From the NCBI RefSeq assembly GCF_029263665.1, contig NZ_JAJUFQ010000001.1, positions 307,875-371,874 of the forward strand: a stretch of 64,000 nucleotides of DNA, written 5' to 3'. The position numbers were made by a program, and so were the translations under genes. The first letter of the stretch is position 1; each line of letters starts with the position of its first letter. The stretch comes from Halomonas sp. (GTDB lineage Bacteria; Pseudomonadota; Gammaproteobacteria; Pseudomonadales; Halomonadaceae). Of the stretch, positions 25,516-34,304 are shown one piece after another. The notes beneath the pieces were generated by a model that worked only from the letters and a program-made list of their open reading frames with translations, did not search any database and was not told the DNA's origin.

Positions 25516-26009
25516 TGCGCCTGCGCTCCTGGCTGCCCACTCCGGGCCTGTCACTGTTGCTGTTGATTGTCTGGCTGTTGCTGGTCAATGAAGTCTCCGT
25601 GGGACATCTGCTCCTGGGGGGCATTCTTGCCATCGCCATTCCACGCTTGACCTCCCGCTTCTGGGATCGAAAGCCGACGGTGCACAAGCCCATGAAGCTG
25701 CTGCTGTTCTTCCTGCGTGTCGTTGGCGACATCATCGTCGCCAATCTCCAGGTTGCACGCATTATCCTCAGCCCCTGGCACCGTTCTCGACCACACTTCG
25801 TCGAGTATCCGCTGATGCTGGAAGAGCGCTTCGCGATCACCATTCTGGCCAGCACCATCACCCTCACTCCAGGAACGGTATCCGCCAACCTGCGCATGGA
25901 TGGAAAGACCTTGCTGATCCACGCCCTAGACGCGGAAGACGACGCGACATTGATTCGCACGATCCGTGAACGCTACGAACAGCCACTGAAGGAGATCTTC
26001 GAATGCTAG
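25512..26009 (+). CDS. mrpE: Mrp Na+/H+ antiporter subunit E
   Basis: MrpE is a small accessory membrane subunit specific to Mrp complexes. The 165 residues have two N-terminal hydrophobic segments, then the conserved block FFLRVVGDIIVANLQVARIIL and the family signature ITLTPGTVSANL near residue 117. The start overlaps mrpD (ATGA), and the stop overlaps the mrpF start by 7 bases. Order and size match other Mrp operons exactly. Confidence 0.93.
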   Translation: MMRLRSWLPTPGLSLLLLIVWLLLVNEVSVGHLLLGGILAIAIPRLTSRFWDRKPTVHKPMKLLLFFLRVVGDIIVANLQVARIILSPWHRSRPHFVEYPLMLEERFAITILASTITLTPGTVSANLRMDGKTLLIHALDAEDDATLIRTIRERYEQPLKEIFEC

Positions 26010-26272
26010 ATACCGCCGTGGTCATCAGCGGTGCCTTGATCGTCCTGTCACTGCTGCTCAATCTGTTCCGCCTGACCCGGGGGCCGGACATGCCTGATCG
26101 CATCCTGGCCCTGGACACCATGTACGTGAATTCCATTGCCCTGATTCTGCTGATGGGATTGTGGATGAACTCCAAGACCTACTTCGAGGCAGCCTTGCTG
26201 ATTGCCCTTCTCGGTTTCATCAGTACAGTGGCCGTCTGCAAATATCTGCTACGCGGCGATATCATCGAGTAA
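26003..26272 (+). CDS. mrpF: Mrp Na+/H+ antiporter subunit F
   Basis: MrpF is an 89-residue subunit with three predicted membrane helices. The conserved loop RLTRGPDMPDRILALDTMYVN (residues 20-40) carries the family's Pro-Asp-Arg and Asp residues. The ATG lies inside the end of mrpE with GGAG upstream. It is needed for antiport in studied systems and also for cholate efflux in Bacillus; whether the latter applies here is unknown. Confidence 0.93.
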   Translation: MLDTAVVISGALIVLSLLLNLFRLTRGPDMPDRILALDTMYVNSIALILLMGLWMNSKTYFEAALLIALLGFISTVAVCKYLLRGDIIE

Positions 26273-26289
26273 AGGGAGGAAGAGTCTGC

Positions 26290-26679
26290 ATGCTGTATGT
26301 GATTCTTGAAGCGGTGATTTCGGTACTACTGATTGCGGGAGGCCTGTTTGCCTTCATCGGCTCACTGGGCCTGGCACACCTGCGGGACTTCTTCATGCGT
26401 CTGCACGGCCCCACCAAGGCCACAACACTGGGTATCGGCTGCATGCTGATCGCTTCCATGCTGTATTTCAGTGTCACTCAGTCTGAGTGGCATCTGCAGG
26501 AACTGCTGATCACGTTGTTCCTCTTCATCACTGCACCGGTAAGCGCCCACCTGCTGGCCAAGGTAGGGCTCCACCAACGCTTGAAGTTTGTCGATAAAAC
26601 ACGGGGCAAACCAGTCGAGTTCCTGGATGAGGATATTGGGGGGAAGCCGCTATCTGACTCTAGTGACAGCAATAGTTGA
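26290..26679 (+). CDS. mrpG: Mrp Na+/H+ antiporter subunit G
   Basis: MrpG is the last subunit, 129 residues with three hydrophobic segments. The block LAHLRDFFMRLHGPTKATTLG is diagnostic. The ATG at 26290 has GGGAGGAAG upstream and lies 17 bases after mrpF; longer readings of the frame are not supported. A soluble acidic tail of about 30 residues follows the last helix. The operon closes at a strong bidirectional terminator about 70 bases downstream. Confidence 0.93.
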   Translation: MLYVILEAVISVLLIAGGLFAFIGSLGLAHLRDFFMRLHGPTKATTLGIGCMLIASMLYFSVTQSEWHLQELLITLFLFITAPVSAHLLAKVGLHQRLKFVDKTRGKPVEFLDEDIGGKPLSDSSDSNS

Positions 26680-26746
26680 GTCAACCACAGCAGAAGTCAC
26701 CACCAGCCCCCCTCTCCCGCAGCAACTCGCCAACATACCTATGCCA

Positions 26747-26785
26747 AAAACAAAGCGCTCGCCAGATCGGCGAGCGCTTTGTTTT
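26747..26785. terminator. Bidirectional terminator between mrpG and hemH
   Basis: A 17-bp perfect stem (left arm AAAACAAAGCGCTCGCC) with a 5-base loop has A-runs on the left and T-runs on the right, so it can end transcription from both sides. It lies between the convergent mrp operon and hemH. Confidence 0.92.
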
Positions 26786-26882
26786 ATATGCGAAATTTAC
26801 TTGCAGGTTTCTTTTGCCAACTTCTCTTGCCAACGCCTCCTGCCTGGAAGCCAGGGACTAACAGGAAACGGAGGAGGGCCTT

Positions 26883-27938
26883 CTACAACCAGCCCGAAAG
26901 CTCATTGCGCGCAACATCGCTCAGAGCCGCTATATGATCATCACGGTCATTGAGACAGGCAATATAAGTGAAGCGCTCTCCTCCGGCCGCAAGAAAGGCC
27001 TCTTGAATTTGCTGCTGGATCTCTTCCAGCGTTTCCACACAGTCAGCCGAAAACGCAGGAGACACTACGGCAATATGCTTGTGGCCCTGCCGAGCAAGTA
27101 CCGCCACCTGGTCAATGGTTGCAGGCCCTACCCACTCTTCCGGACCAAACTTGGACTGAAAGGTCGTCACGATCCGGTCCTCTTCCCAACCTAGTCGCTG
27201 TTGCAGCAGCCGGGTCGTAGCATGACACTGTGCCTCGTAGGGATCACCGTCCTTGATGTAGCGTTTGGGAACGCCATGGTAGGACGCCACCAGCCGAGAA
27301 GGCACATCCTCACCCTGCCAATGCTCCACGACTGATGCCGCCAGCGCCTCGATATAGCCAGGATGAGCGTAATAGGCAGGAACCGTACGTACCGATGGCT
27401 GCCATTTCTGCTTCATCAACGAGCGAAATAACTGGTCACAGGCAGTTGCCGTGGTCGGAGCTGCATATTGAGGATACAGCGGGAAGAACAGGATACGCTG
27501 GCAGCCTCTCTCCTGCAGGCGGCGCACCACACTGTCGGTGGATGGGTTGCCATAGCGCATGCAGAAATCTACCTCTACCCGTTCTCCATACTCTGCTTTC
27601 AGCAGGGCTGACAGCTTGTCGCACTGCTGGCGAGTGATCGTCAATAACGGGCTCTCGTCGCGCTCCTCGTTCCATATGCTGCGATAGGCCTCTCCAGAAG
27701 CGAAGGGGCGGCGACTGAGGATGACCAACTGCAATAGTGGCTGCCATAGCCAGCGTGGATAATCCACGACACGCTGGTCAGATAGAAACTCACTCAGATA
27801 ACGTCGGACCGACCAGTAATCCGTCGCATCCGGTGTCCCAAGATTCGCCAGCAGAACACCAACCTTGGTGCTCTGTGCGGGAGCATCACACTGGGTCTGA
27901 AGAGAAGATGGAGCAGACTGTGGGGCTGGCTGGGCCAT
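26883..27938 (-). CDS. hemH: Ferrochelatase
   Basis: HemH inserts ferrous iron into protoporphyrin IX, the last step of heme synthesis, at the inner-membrane face. Motifs include LLANLGTPDATDYWSVRRYL, FFPLYPQYAA, SYHGVPKRYIKDGDPY (with the catalytic His) and FQSKFGPEEWVGP, then SPAFSADCVETLEEI. The start is uncertain: the ATG at 27938 has AAGGA about 10 bases upstream and leaves about 24 residues before the core; ATGs at 28013/28016 would add a further 25 residues of weak character. Heme supply fits the cytochrome-rich neighbourhood but the gene is not linked to the oxidase operon. Confidence 0.95.
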   Translation of the reverse strand: MAQPAPQSAPSSLQTQCDAPAQSTKVGVLLANLGTPDATDYWSVRRYLSEFLSDQRVVDYPRWLWQPLLQLVILSRRPFASGEAYRSIWNEERDESPLLTITRQQCDKLSALLKAEYGERVEVDFCMRYGNPSTDSVVRRLQERGCQRILFFPLYPQYAAPTTATACDQLFRSLMKQKWQPSVRTVPAYYAHPGYIEALAASVVEHWQGEDVPSRLVASYHGVPKRYIKDGDPYEAQCHATTRLLQQRLGWEEDRIVTTFQSKFGPEEWVGPATIDQVAVLARQGHKHIAVVSPAFSADCVETLEEIQQQIQEAFLAAGGERFTYIACLNDRDDHIAALSDVARNELSGWL

Positions 27939-28051
27939 GAAAGCAGGATCCTTGAGAAGGTCTAGAGCCGCAAGAATATCACTCGCGGACGCCTGCCTCG
28001 AATTGGATTCCATCATGGCCACGATGGCGGGTATCAATAACTGGACAACAC

Positions 28052-28357
28052 TCAGAATGCCAGGGGAGTACGCGAGGCCAGGGGCGCCAGGTAGTGTGTA
28101 CTGCGACCGACCAGTTCATCCTCAGCAACCTGCTGCACCAGATAAGCCTGGTGGATACCGGCCCGCTTGAGCTCCAGATAGACATCCTCCAGAGAGCGGA
28201 ACAGAACAGGTTTGCCACTGCGGCAAAGGCTGTGGCGCCCCCCTTCCATATCTTCCAGTTCAACCTGATAGAAACGGCTGGTGGAAGAGCCGATCACCCG
28301 GATTTCAAAATGGTGCTGCCCTGCTACAAAATTTTGAAGCTCATGAAGTTCCATCAT
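28052..28357 (-). CDS. Small conserved protein, possibly DUF6482 family
   Basis: The 101-residue protein has no signal or membrane segment. Its middle reads YQVELEDMEGGRHSLCRSGK and is followed by VLFRSLEDVYLELKRAGIHQAYLVQ and a final EDELVGR, a pattern I associate with the DUF6482 family of short gammaproteobacterial proteins; this assignment is from memory of the pattern and tentative. The ATG at 28357 has AAGG 8 bases upstream. It sits between hemH and another small gene downstream of dnaB, all on the minus strand, and may share a transcript with hemH. Function unknown. Confidence 0.6.
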   Translation of the reverse strand: MMELHELQNFVAGQHHFEIRVIGSSTSRFYQVELEDMEGGRHSLCRSGKPVLFRSLEDVYLELKRAGIHQAYLVQQVAEDELVGRSTHYLAPLASRTPLAF

Positions 28358-28487
28358 ATCCATCACCTTACTTTTCGCTGTTCTCGTCTTTTTGCCTGGC
28401 GTACAGACTAGAACTGCAGAGTGACAGAACAATGACATCAAGGCTGTTGATACAGGTCATGAGCAAGAGAAATCATCTGGCCCCGGG

Positions 28488-28781
28488 TTACTGATACTCT
28501 GAAGGGTCAATTGCCTTGCCCAGAGAATTGCGATCAACCCACTTGCCCGCCTTGGTTTCCTTGTAGCGAAACACGACCTTGTCACCGACTTGTACAGGAA
28601 GTTCAGCATCTTCCGTCTGGTAACTGTAATCGACACCGTCCACCACCAGGTGATAACGATACAGGTCAGGCATGCCCAGCCATTCCTTGAAAGGTCCTTC
28701 TCTTTCCACAGACGCCAATACACCACGGGCCTCCAGTTTGGGCGCGCGCTGCCGGTTACCGCGTCGAAATCCGCCTGCCAT
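28488..28781 (-). CDS. Small basic protein of unknown function
   Basis: The 97-residue protein begins MAGGFRRGNRQRAPKLEARG, a basic flexible stretch, followed by an alternating hydrophobic/charged pattern (LYRYHLVVDGVDYSYQTED, VGDKVVFRYKETKAGKWVD) that looks like a small beta-barrel. The combination resembles nucleic-acid-binding OB or SH3-like domains, but I recognise no family. GGAGG lies 8 bases before the ATG at 28781, and a start further upstream is unlikely. It follows dnaB by 98 bp on the same strand. Expression with dnaB is possible. Confidence 0.6.
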   Translation of the reverse strand: MAGGFRRGNRQRAPKLEARGVLASVEREGPFKEWLGMPDLYRYHLVVDGVDYSYQTEDAELPVQVGDKVVFRYKETKAGKWVDRNSLGKAIDPSEYQ

Positions 28782-28879
28782 GGGATGAACCTCCAGATTG
28801 GATGGGAAAAGGAAAGGAGCGGGATTATACGATCCTGTGCACAATGCGCAATGCACCCTTGCAAGAACGAGGCTTCCTC

Positions 28880-30268
28880 TTACTCGCCGAAAGTATCGCC
28901 ATACGCATCCGGTGCCAGGTCTTCAAAGCGAGTGTACTTACCGATGAAGGCCATGTGCACGGCTCCGATCGGACCATTACGCTGCTTACCGATGATAAAT
29001 TCTGCGAGTCCCTTGTTATCGGGATTATCCGGATTGTAGACCTCATCGCGATAGACGAAACCAATCAAGTCAGCATCCTGCTCGATTGCACCTGATTCTC
29101 GCAGGTCCGACATTACCGGACGCTTGTTGGGACGCTGCTCGAGTGAGCGGTTAAGCTGGGAAAGTGCAATCACTGGGCAGCCGAACTCCTTGGCCAGCCC
29201 CTTGAGAGAACGAGAGATCTCGGAGATTTCACCGGTACGGTTCTCGGAAAATCCTGGTACCTGCATCAACTGCAGATAGTCGATCATGATCATGGCCAGG
29301 TTGCCATGCTCGCGCACTATCCGCCGTACCCGTGAACGCATCTCGTTGGGTGACAACGCCGCCGTATCGTCGATGAAGAGCTGCTTGTCCTTGAGCAGAT
29401 TGACCGCAGACGTCAGGCGCGGCCAATCTTCATCTTCCAGCTGGCCACTACGTACTCGTGTCTGGTCGATACGTCCCAGGGACGACAGCATCCTGAGCAT
29501 GATGGATTCCGCTGGCATTTCCATGGAAAACACGACAACCGGCTTGTCGCTGGATACCACGGCATGTTCCACCAGGTTCATGGCAAAGGTCGTCTTGCCC
29601 ATCGAGGGACGTCCAGCGACGATGACCAGATCCGAAGGCTGAAGACCAGATGTCATTTCATCGAGATCGCGGAATCCCGTGGACAATCCTGTCATCGCCC
29701 CCTTCATGTTGAACAGCTCATCAATGCGATCGACCGCCTTGGTCAGCAGTTCACTCATGCCGATAGGCCCCCCCGCCTTGGGGCGATCCTCGCTGATCTG
29801 GAACACCAGACGCTCGGCTTCGTTGACCAGCTCGTCGGAACCTCGGCCATTGGGAGCAAAAGCACTTTCTGCGATCTGATTGGCGGCCTGAATCAACTTG
29901 CGCAATGTCGCTCGCTCGCGAACGATGTCGCCATAGGCGCGTATGTTGCTTGCAGAAGGGGTATTGCGTGCCAGTTCAGCCAGGTACGCCAGCCCTCCAA
30001 CCGAGTCCAACTGGTCTCGTGCTTCCAGAGCCTCCGACAGGGTCACCACATCCAGAGGTTGACTGCCTTCCGCCAGCGCCACCATGGCGTTGAAAATCAG
30101 ACGATGCTCGTAACGATAGAAATCACCGGCGGCCAAGCGGTCGGCAATACCATCCCAAGCTTGGTTGTCGAGCATCAAGCCGCCGAGCACTGACTGCTCA
30201 GCTTCGAGAGAATGTGGCGGTACCTTCAGCGCAGCGGCTTCCTGGTCGAGTTCCTGGACCTCACTCAT
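28880..30268 (-). CDS. dnaB: Replicative DNA helicase DnaB
   Basis: DnaB is the hexameric 5'-3' helicase of the replication fork. The 462-residue protein has the N-terminal primase-interaction domain starting PPHSLEAEQSVLGGLM, a linker, and the RecA-like ATPase with Walker A GRPSMGKTT (about 219-227), IDYLQLM as Walker B, and SQLNRSLEQRPNKRP as motif H4. No intein is present. In many relatives dnaB directly follows rplI; here cstA lies between them. A terminator for cstA lies upstream, so dnaB has its own promoter in the 136-bp gap. Confidence 0.97.
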   Translation of the reverse strand: MSEVQELDQEAAALKVPPHSLEAEQSVLGGLMLDNQAWDGIADRLAAGDFYRYEHRLIFNAMVALAEGSQPLDVVTLSEALEARDQLDSVGGLAYLAELARNTPSASNIRAYGDIVRERATLRKLIQAANQIAESAFAPNGRGSDELVNEAERLVFQISEDRPKAGGPIGMSELLTKAVDRIDELFNMKGAMTGLSTGFRDLDEMTSGLQPSDLVIVAGRPSMGKTTFAMNLVEHAVVSSDKPVVVFSMEMPAESIMLRMLSSLGRIDQTRVRSGQLEDEDWPRLTSAVNLLKDKQLFIDDTAALSPNEMRSRVRRIVREHGNLAMIMIDYLQLMQVPGFSENRTGEISEISRSLKGLAKEFGCPVIALSQLNRSLEQRPNKRPVMSDLRESGAIEQDADLIGFVYRDEVYNPDNPDNKGLAEFIIGKQRNGPIGAVHMAFIGKYTRFEDLAPDAYGDTFGE

Positions 30269-30352
30269 GCACTCATTACCTTGGCGATGACAAACGGAAT
30301 AGTTCGGGCTGGCTCATTCTACCCGAAGCGGGCCACTCTCGCCCGAAAACGC

Positions 30353-30382
30353 AAAAACCCTCTGCCATAAGGCAGAGGGTTT
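30353..30382 (-). terminator. Rho-independent terminator of cstA
   Basis: A 12-bp perfect stem (left arm AAACCCTCTGCC) with loop ATAA is followed on the minus strand by five Ts. It lies 23 bases after the cstA stop codon. Confidence 0.92.
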
Positions 30383-30404
30383 CTCCGTGACTCCCTACGC
30401 AATA

Positions 30405-31877
30405 TCAGTTGGCAGTCGATAGCTCCGAGCCTTTCAGAGCATCACGGGGAGGTTGTGCAGGTTCATCCACGGCGAAGATGCCACCACTCAAGCGACGCAC
30501 CCGTTTCATGAACAATGCGATACACAGCAGCGTGCCAAGTGCAGCCGCTACATAGCTGATCTGCAACGACAGACCAAAGCCAATCGGCGCATTGGCCAGG
30601 TAGGTAAAGGTCGCCATGGTCATGAACACGGCAGGAATAGAGGTGATCAGGTGTGGTTTGCGCGCCAGCACCAGATACATGGTACCGACCCACAAGGCGA
30701 TGACAGCTGTCGTCTGGTTGGCCCAGGAAAAGTAGCGCCACAGCAGGGTGAAGTCGATATGGGTCAGCGCATAAGAAGCCACGAACAAAGGAGCCGCTAC
30801 CATCAAGCGCTTGACCAGGGGCTTCTGATCGATCTTGAGATAATCGGCAATGATCATCCTTGCACTGCGGAAGGCCGTATCACCAGAGGTGATCGGCAGT
30901 ACGATGACACCCAATATTGCCAGCGTGCCACCAATGGCCCCCAGCATGGAAACAGAGACCTCACTGACCACCGCAGCAGGACCGCCCGCTGCCAGCACGT
31001 CTGACAGGCTGTGGTCGCCATGGAACAGGCTCATCGCCGCAGCAGCCCAGATCATCGCGATGATCCCTTCAGCAATCATCATGCCGTAGAAGATCTTGCG
31101 ACCGTTGTCTTCATTCTCGGTGGTGCGCGAAATGATGGGAGTCTGGGTGGCATGAAAGCCAGACAAGGCACCGCAGGAAATGGTCAGGAACAGCAACGGA
31201 AAGATAGGAGCGCCTTCGGGGTGCATGTTCTGTAGTGACAGCTCGGGAATCGGAGCGCCCGTCACCACGAGCCCGATACCGATGCCTGCCGCGCTGATCA
31301 GCAACAGAGCACCGAAATACGGATAGATGCGTCCGATGATCTTGTCGATGGGCAACAGTGTTGCCAACAGGTAATAGGCGAAGATGGCGCCAATGATCAG
31401 TGTCAGGGAGAAAGGTGTCATGCTTTGCAGCAAGGCAGCGGGCGACGTCACGAAGACAGTTCCCACCAGCAGCAGCAACAGAACCGCAAAGCCATTGACT
31501 ACATGCTTCATGGTCTTGCCCAGGAACTTGCCGGCCAACTGAGGTAAGTGAGCACCATGGTTTCGGATCGAGATCATGCCTGTCAGATAGTCATGAACGG
31601 CACCAGCAAAAATGCAGCCGATGACAATCCACAGGAAAGCGACTGGCCCATAGAGCGCCCCCAGAATCGGCCCGAAGATAGGACCAACACCCGCAATATT
31701 CAAAAGCTGGATCAGAGAGTTGCGCGCAGAATTCATCGGCAGGTAATCGACATCGTCGCGCATCGTGAACGCCGGAGTAGGTCTCTTGCGGTCCGTGACG
31801 AACACACGTTCAACGAACTTGCCATAAGTGAAATAGCCCACAACCAGAAGCAGGATTGCGGTGATGAAGGTAATCAT
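30405..31877 (-). CDS. cstA: CstA-family peptide/pyruvate transporter
   Basis: CstA-family proteins are inner-membrane importers of peptides or pyruvate, induced on carbon starvation in E. coli. This is the short form, 490 residues against about 700, with about 13 hydrophobic segments. Family blocks include GVGPIFGPILGALYGP near residue 63, GCIFAGAVHDYLTGMISIRN near residue 87, LSGFHATQTPIISRT near residue 236 and PITSGDTAFRSARM near residue 326. GAGGG 7 bases before the ATG acts as ribosome binding site. It stands alone between two terminators. Substrate cannot be read from sequence. Confidence 0.9.
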   Translation of the reverse strand: MITFITAILLLVVGYFTYGKFVERVFVTDRKRPTPAFTMRDDVDYLPMNSARNSLIQLLNIAGVGPIFGPILGALYGPVAFLWIVIGCIFAGAVHDYLTGMISIRNHGAHLPQLAGKFLGKTMKHVVNGFAVLLLLLVGTVFVTSPAALLQSMTPFSLTLIIGAIFAYYLLATLLPIDKIIGRIYPYFGALLLISAAGIGIGLVVTGAPIPELSLQNMHPEGAPIFPLLFLTISCGALSGFHATQTPIISRTTENEDNGRKIFYGMMIAEGIIAMIWAAAAMSLFHGDHSLSDVLAAGGPAAVVSEVSVSMLGAIGGTLAILGVIVLPITSGDTAFRSARMIIADYLKIDQKPLVKRLMVAAPLFVASYALTHIDFTLLWRYFSWANQTTAVIALWVGTMYLVLARKPHLITSIPAVFMTMATFTYLANAPIGFGLSLQISYVAAALGTLLCIALFMKRVRRLSGGIFAVDEPAQPPRDALKGSELSTAN

Positions 31878-32220
31878 CCAGGCACCCTCTGAGACGGCCG
31901 CCGCTCGATACGTGCGGACGGCGTGAAAGATACTGGGCAGTGATTGGCCCAGTCCACGAGCAGGGGCAATCTACTTAGGTTGCTAACACCAAGCAGCTAT
32001 ACTTTGGTCGCAAACGCCTAGTTATGCATCCCCCCTGACACCAAGAGGACTGATAAATAGGCATTAATATAAAACAAGCAAAATACACAAAATGACAGAA
32101 GGGCCGACCAAGATGGCCTGACGCGCCGGGTGTGATGAAGACAGCGCCAAGATAACACCGAGACAAGATAACACCGAGAAGGGCTTCATCAGAGGGATAT
32201 GAAAGTGGTTCATCAAGCCC
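31878..32220. other. Intergenic region upstream of cstA
   Basis: No gene is supported here. It must hold the cstA promoter and leader; a bulged GC-rich hairpin (CCGTCCGC with GCGGCGG on the minus strand, about 31895-31923) lies in the leader about 20 bases before the cstA start. The segment 31980-32110 is AT-rich. A 16-bp direct repeat at 32148-32179 closes the region. Confidence 0.5.
32148..32179. repeat. Two perfect 16-bp tandem repeats
   Basis: CAAGATAACACCGAGA occurs twice in immediate succession, about 40 bases past the rplI terminator. The period equals that of the array at the apaH 3' end, though the sequence differs. Confidence 0.9.
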
Positions 32221-32258
32221 ACAAAAACAAAGGGCGCGAGAGAAACTCTCGCGCCCTT
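32221..32258 (-). terminator. Rho-independent terminator of the rpsF-rpsR-rplI operon
   Basis: A 13-bp perfect stem (left arm AAGGGCGCGAGAG) with a 3-base loop is followed on the minus strand by TGTTTTTGT. It lies 25 bases after the rplI stop codon. Confidence 0.93.
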
Positions 32259-32283
32259 CGCACCATCGTGAATGAGGCTTGCC

Positions 32284-32730
32284 TTACTCGGCAACCACCA
32301 CTACACGAACGGTGGCATCGACTTCAGCGTGCAGATGCAGGACGATGTCATATTCGCCAGTCTGGCGAATCGGACCTTCCGGCATGCGCACTTCGCTCTT
32401 GGCCACTTCGAGCCCGGCGCTGGAAATGGCTTCAGCCAGATCACGCGGACCGATGGAACCGAACAGCTTGCCTTCGTCGCCAGCCTTGGCAACCAGAGAC
32501 AGCTCGATATCGTTGAGCTGCTCTGCACGCGCCTCGGCATTGGCCTTGCGCTCGGCGGCCTGAGCTTCGAGCTCGGCACGCTGGGCATCAAAGGCAGCGA
32601 TGTTTTCCTTGGTAGCCGGTACGGCGAGACCGTAAGGCACCAGGTAGTTACGGCCATAACCAGGCTTGACGGTGACCTTGTCACCAAGACCGCCCAGCTT
32701 GCCAATGTTGTCGAGCAGAATGACTTCCAT
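32284..32730 (-). CDS. rplI: 50S ribosomal protein L9
   Basis: L9 binds domain V of 23S rRNA at the base of the L1 stalk and helps maintain reading frame. The 148-residue protein has the N-terminal signature [19 protein letters not shown] and [13 protein letters not shown], the long connecting helix ([18 protein letters not shown]) and the C-terminal domain. It closes the rpsF-rpsR-membrane protein-rplI operon before a strong terminator. Confidence 0.98.
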   Translation of the reverse strand: MEVILLDNIGKLGGLGDKVTVKPGYGRNYLVPYGLAVPATKENIAAFDAQRAELEAQAAERKANAEARAEQLNDIELSLVAKAGDEGKLFGSIGPRDLAEAISSAGLEVAKSEVRMPEGPIRQTGEYDIVLHLHAEVDATVRVVVVAE

Positions 32731-32745
32731 CTCGTAAACCTCTTA

Positions 32746-33597
32746 TCAGTTGTCGTGGCCCAGACGCCCGCGAAAATCCGCAAAGGTGTCAATCATGGCC
32801 ACGACCAGCACGATGAGAATCATGGGCCAGGTGGTGATCAGCAGCACATAGAACGCGACCAGCCACAACCCGTTCATCCCCTTACGTCCAACCACACCGT
32901 GTATCAGTCCAATGCCTGCTATCAGCAACGGTATCCAGGCCAGCATGCCCAACCCTGGCAGCCCCAGCACAGCACCTGCGATCAGCAATACCACCAGGAA
33001 CACCAGCTCCCGAATGCTGAGGCGTAATGCATGAAACTCTTCCCGGAAACCGCCCGGATTGTAGAGCCCTGCTTGCCAGCTACGTGCCAGCACCAGACAT
33101 GCCACAGCGGCAAGCATGACTATCAGCCCTGTGACACCGCTGATCAGCAACTCCGCCAGCGTCTTGGCATCGACACCACTGGCAGCCAGATCATCAAGAA
33201 ACGCGCTGAGCTCAGTAGAGCTCTGACGCAATTCTTCCAGCAGCATGGCCGTGTCTGCACGAGGCAAGAACACTCCCAGCTGAATCATCACTGCACCTGC
33301 CAGGGCGCCGACGATGAGTGCCTCGCTCCAGCGCATGCGAGAGCGCAGCACAATGGCCATCAGTATTGCCAGCAGCGTGGTAGCCAGGGGAATCGGGTCA
33401 CCCTGGGTCCACCACCATCCCGCAGGAATGGCTGCTGCGGCAATGACAGGAAGCCCGGAGGACATGCCCCGCCGCAAGGTGACCAAAGCGGCAATGGCGC
33501 TGCCGAACCAGAACAGCCACGGAATTGCCGAGGCCAGCAAAGCGACCAGAGCAGCCTGAGGCGTGCCCTTCATCGCCCATCGCGCGATAGCAAGCAT
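32746..33597 (-). CDS. Conserved inner-membrane protein between rpsR and rplI (DUF2232/YybS-like)
   Basis: The 283-residue protein has eight or so hydrophobic segments and no soluble domain of note. A gene of this kind lies between rpsR and rplI in pseudomonads and relatives, and Bacillus YybS lies in an equivalent place, so I suggest the DUF2232 group; this rests on position and topology. It starts 10 bases after the rpsR stop and ends 15 bases before rplI, so it is cotranscribed with ribosomal proteins. The Shine-Dalgarno before the ATG at 33597 is weak, consistent with low expression inside a strong operon. Function unknown. Confidence 0.75.
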   Translation of the reverse strand: MLAIARWAMKGTPQAALVALLASAIPWLFWFGSAIAALVTLRRGMSSGLPVIAAAAIPAGWWWTQGDPIPLATTLLAILMAIVLRSRMRWSEALIVGALAGAVMIQLGVFLPRADTAMLLEELRQSSTELSAFLDDLAASGVDAKTLAELLISGVTGLIVMLAAVACLVLARSWQAGLYNPGGFREEFHALRLSIRELVFLVVLLIAGAVLGLPGLGMLAWIPLLIAGIGLIHGVVGRKGMNGLWLVAFYVLLITTWPMILIVLVVAMIDTFADFRGRLGHDN

Positions 33598-33607
33598 CGA
33601 CTAACGC

Positions 33608-33835
33608 TTACTGGTGGCTATCGGTATAGGGCAGCAGAGCCAGATAGCGAGCGCGCTTGATCGCGGTAGACAGCTGGCGCTGATAACGGGCCTTGGTACC
33701 GGTGATACGGCTGGGAACGATCTTGCCGGTCTCGGTGATATAGGCCTTGAGCGTGTCCAGATCCTTGTAGTCGATCTGCTTCACGCCTTCAGCGGTGAAA
33801 CGGCAGAACTTACGGCGACGGAAAAAACGTGCCAT
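33608..33835 (-). CDS. rpsR: 30S ribosomal protein S18
   Basis: S18 (75 residues) binds the platform of 16S rRNA as a heterodimer with S6. The conserved core is present: [18 protein letters not shown], then [18 protein letters not shown] and [15 protein letters not shown]. The N-terminus [10 protein letters not shown] is basic as usual. It follows rpsF by 32 bp; no priB lies between them, unlike E. coli. Confidence 0.98.
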   Translation of the reverse strand: MARFFRRRKFCRFTAEGVKQIDYKDLDTLKAYITETGKIVPSRITGTKARYQRQLSTAIKRARYLALLPYTDSHQ

Positions 33836-33867
33836 GGGTAGACTCCTTATAACGTGCGATGAGCGAC

Positions 33868-34239
33868 TTAGGCGGATTCAGCGGTGCGCGGCTTTTCTTC
33901 GCGACGGGCACGCTTCTCTTCCACCGGTTTCATCATCGGAGACGCTTCAGTGATGGCTTCCTTGCAGCGCACCACCAAGCTACGAATGATGGCATCGTTG
34001 AAGCGGAAGATGTTCTCGATTTCCTCGATAGTCTCGCCGCTGGCTTCAACGTTCATCAGCACGTAGTGAGCCTTGTGGATCTTGTTGATCGGGTAAGCCA
34101 GGTGACGACGGCCCCAATCCTCGAGACGATGAACAGTACCGGCATTCTCGGTCACGATGCTGGTGTAGCGCTCGACCATGGCCGGAACCTGCTCACTCTG
34201 GTCCGGATGGACCATGAAAACGATCTCGTAGTGACGCAT
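33868..34239 (-). CDS. rpsF: 30S ribosomal protein S6
   Basis: S6 (123 residues) partners S18 on the 30S platform. The sequence [19 protein letters not shown] and the block [20 protein letters not shown] are diagnostic, followed by the charged tail ([17 protein letters not shown]). The ATG at 34239 has AAAGGAG upstream and matches the family N-terminus; longer frames to 34356 lie in the leader. It is first in the operon, behind a sigma70-type promoter and a structured leader that may bind the S6:S18 dimer. Confidence 0.98.
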   Translation of the reverse strand: MRHYEIVFMVHPDQSEQVPAMVERYTSIVTENAGTVHRLEDWGRRHLAYPINKIHKAHYVLMNVEASGETIEEIENIFRFNDAIIRSLVVRCKEAITEASPMMKPVEEKRARREEKPRTAESA

Positions 34240-34261
34240 GGGTTCTCCTTTCGGTTTGGCA

Positions 34262-34304
34262 GCTTCCGCAGGGGCTCGGGCTATTGCCTGGCACCGGGGG
34301 AAGC
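34262..34304 (-). promoter_or_regulatory. Candidate S6:S18 autoregulatory mRNA leader of rpsF
   Basis: In the rpsF leader, 23 bases before the start codon, GCUUCC pairs with GGAAGC and an inner CAGG pairs with CCUG; the asymmetric loop between the two stems contains CCCGGUGC. S6:S18 leader motifs described in many bacteria consist of such a stem with a CCG-bearing bulge mimicking the rRNA site. The structure is read by eye and the match to the published consensus is not verified. Confidence 0.4.

Noticed and set aside
32064..32294. A 76-codon minus-strand frame overlapping the rplI terminator
   Set aside because: It starts inside the rplI end, runs through the terminator hairpin and has no ribosome binding site or family.
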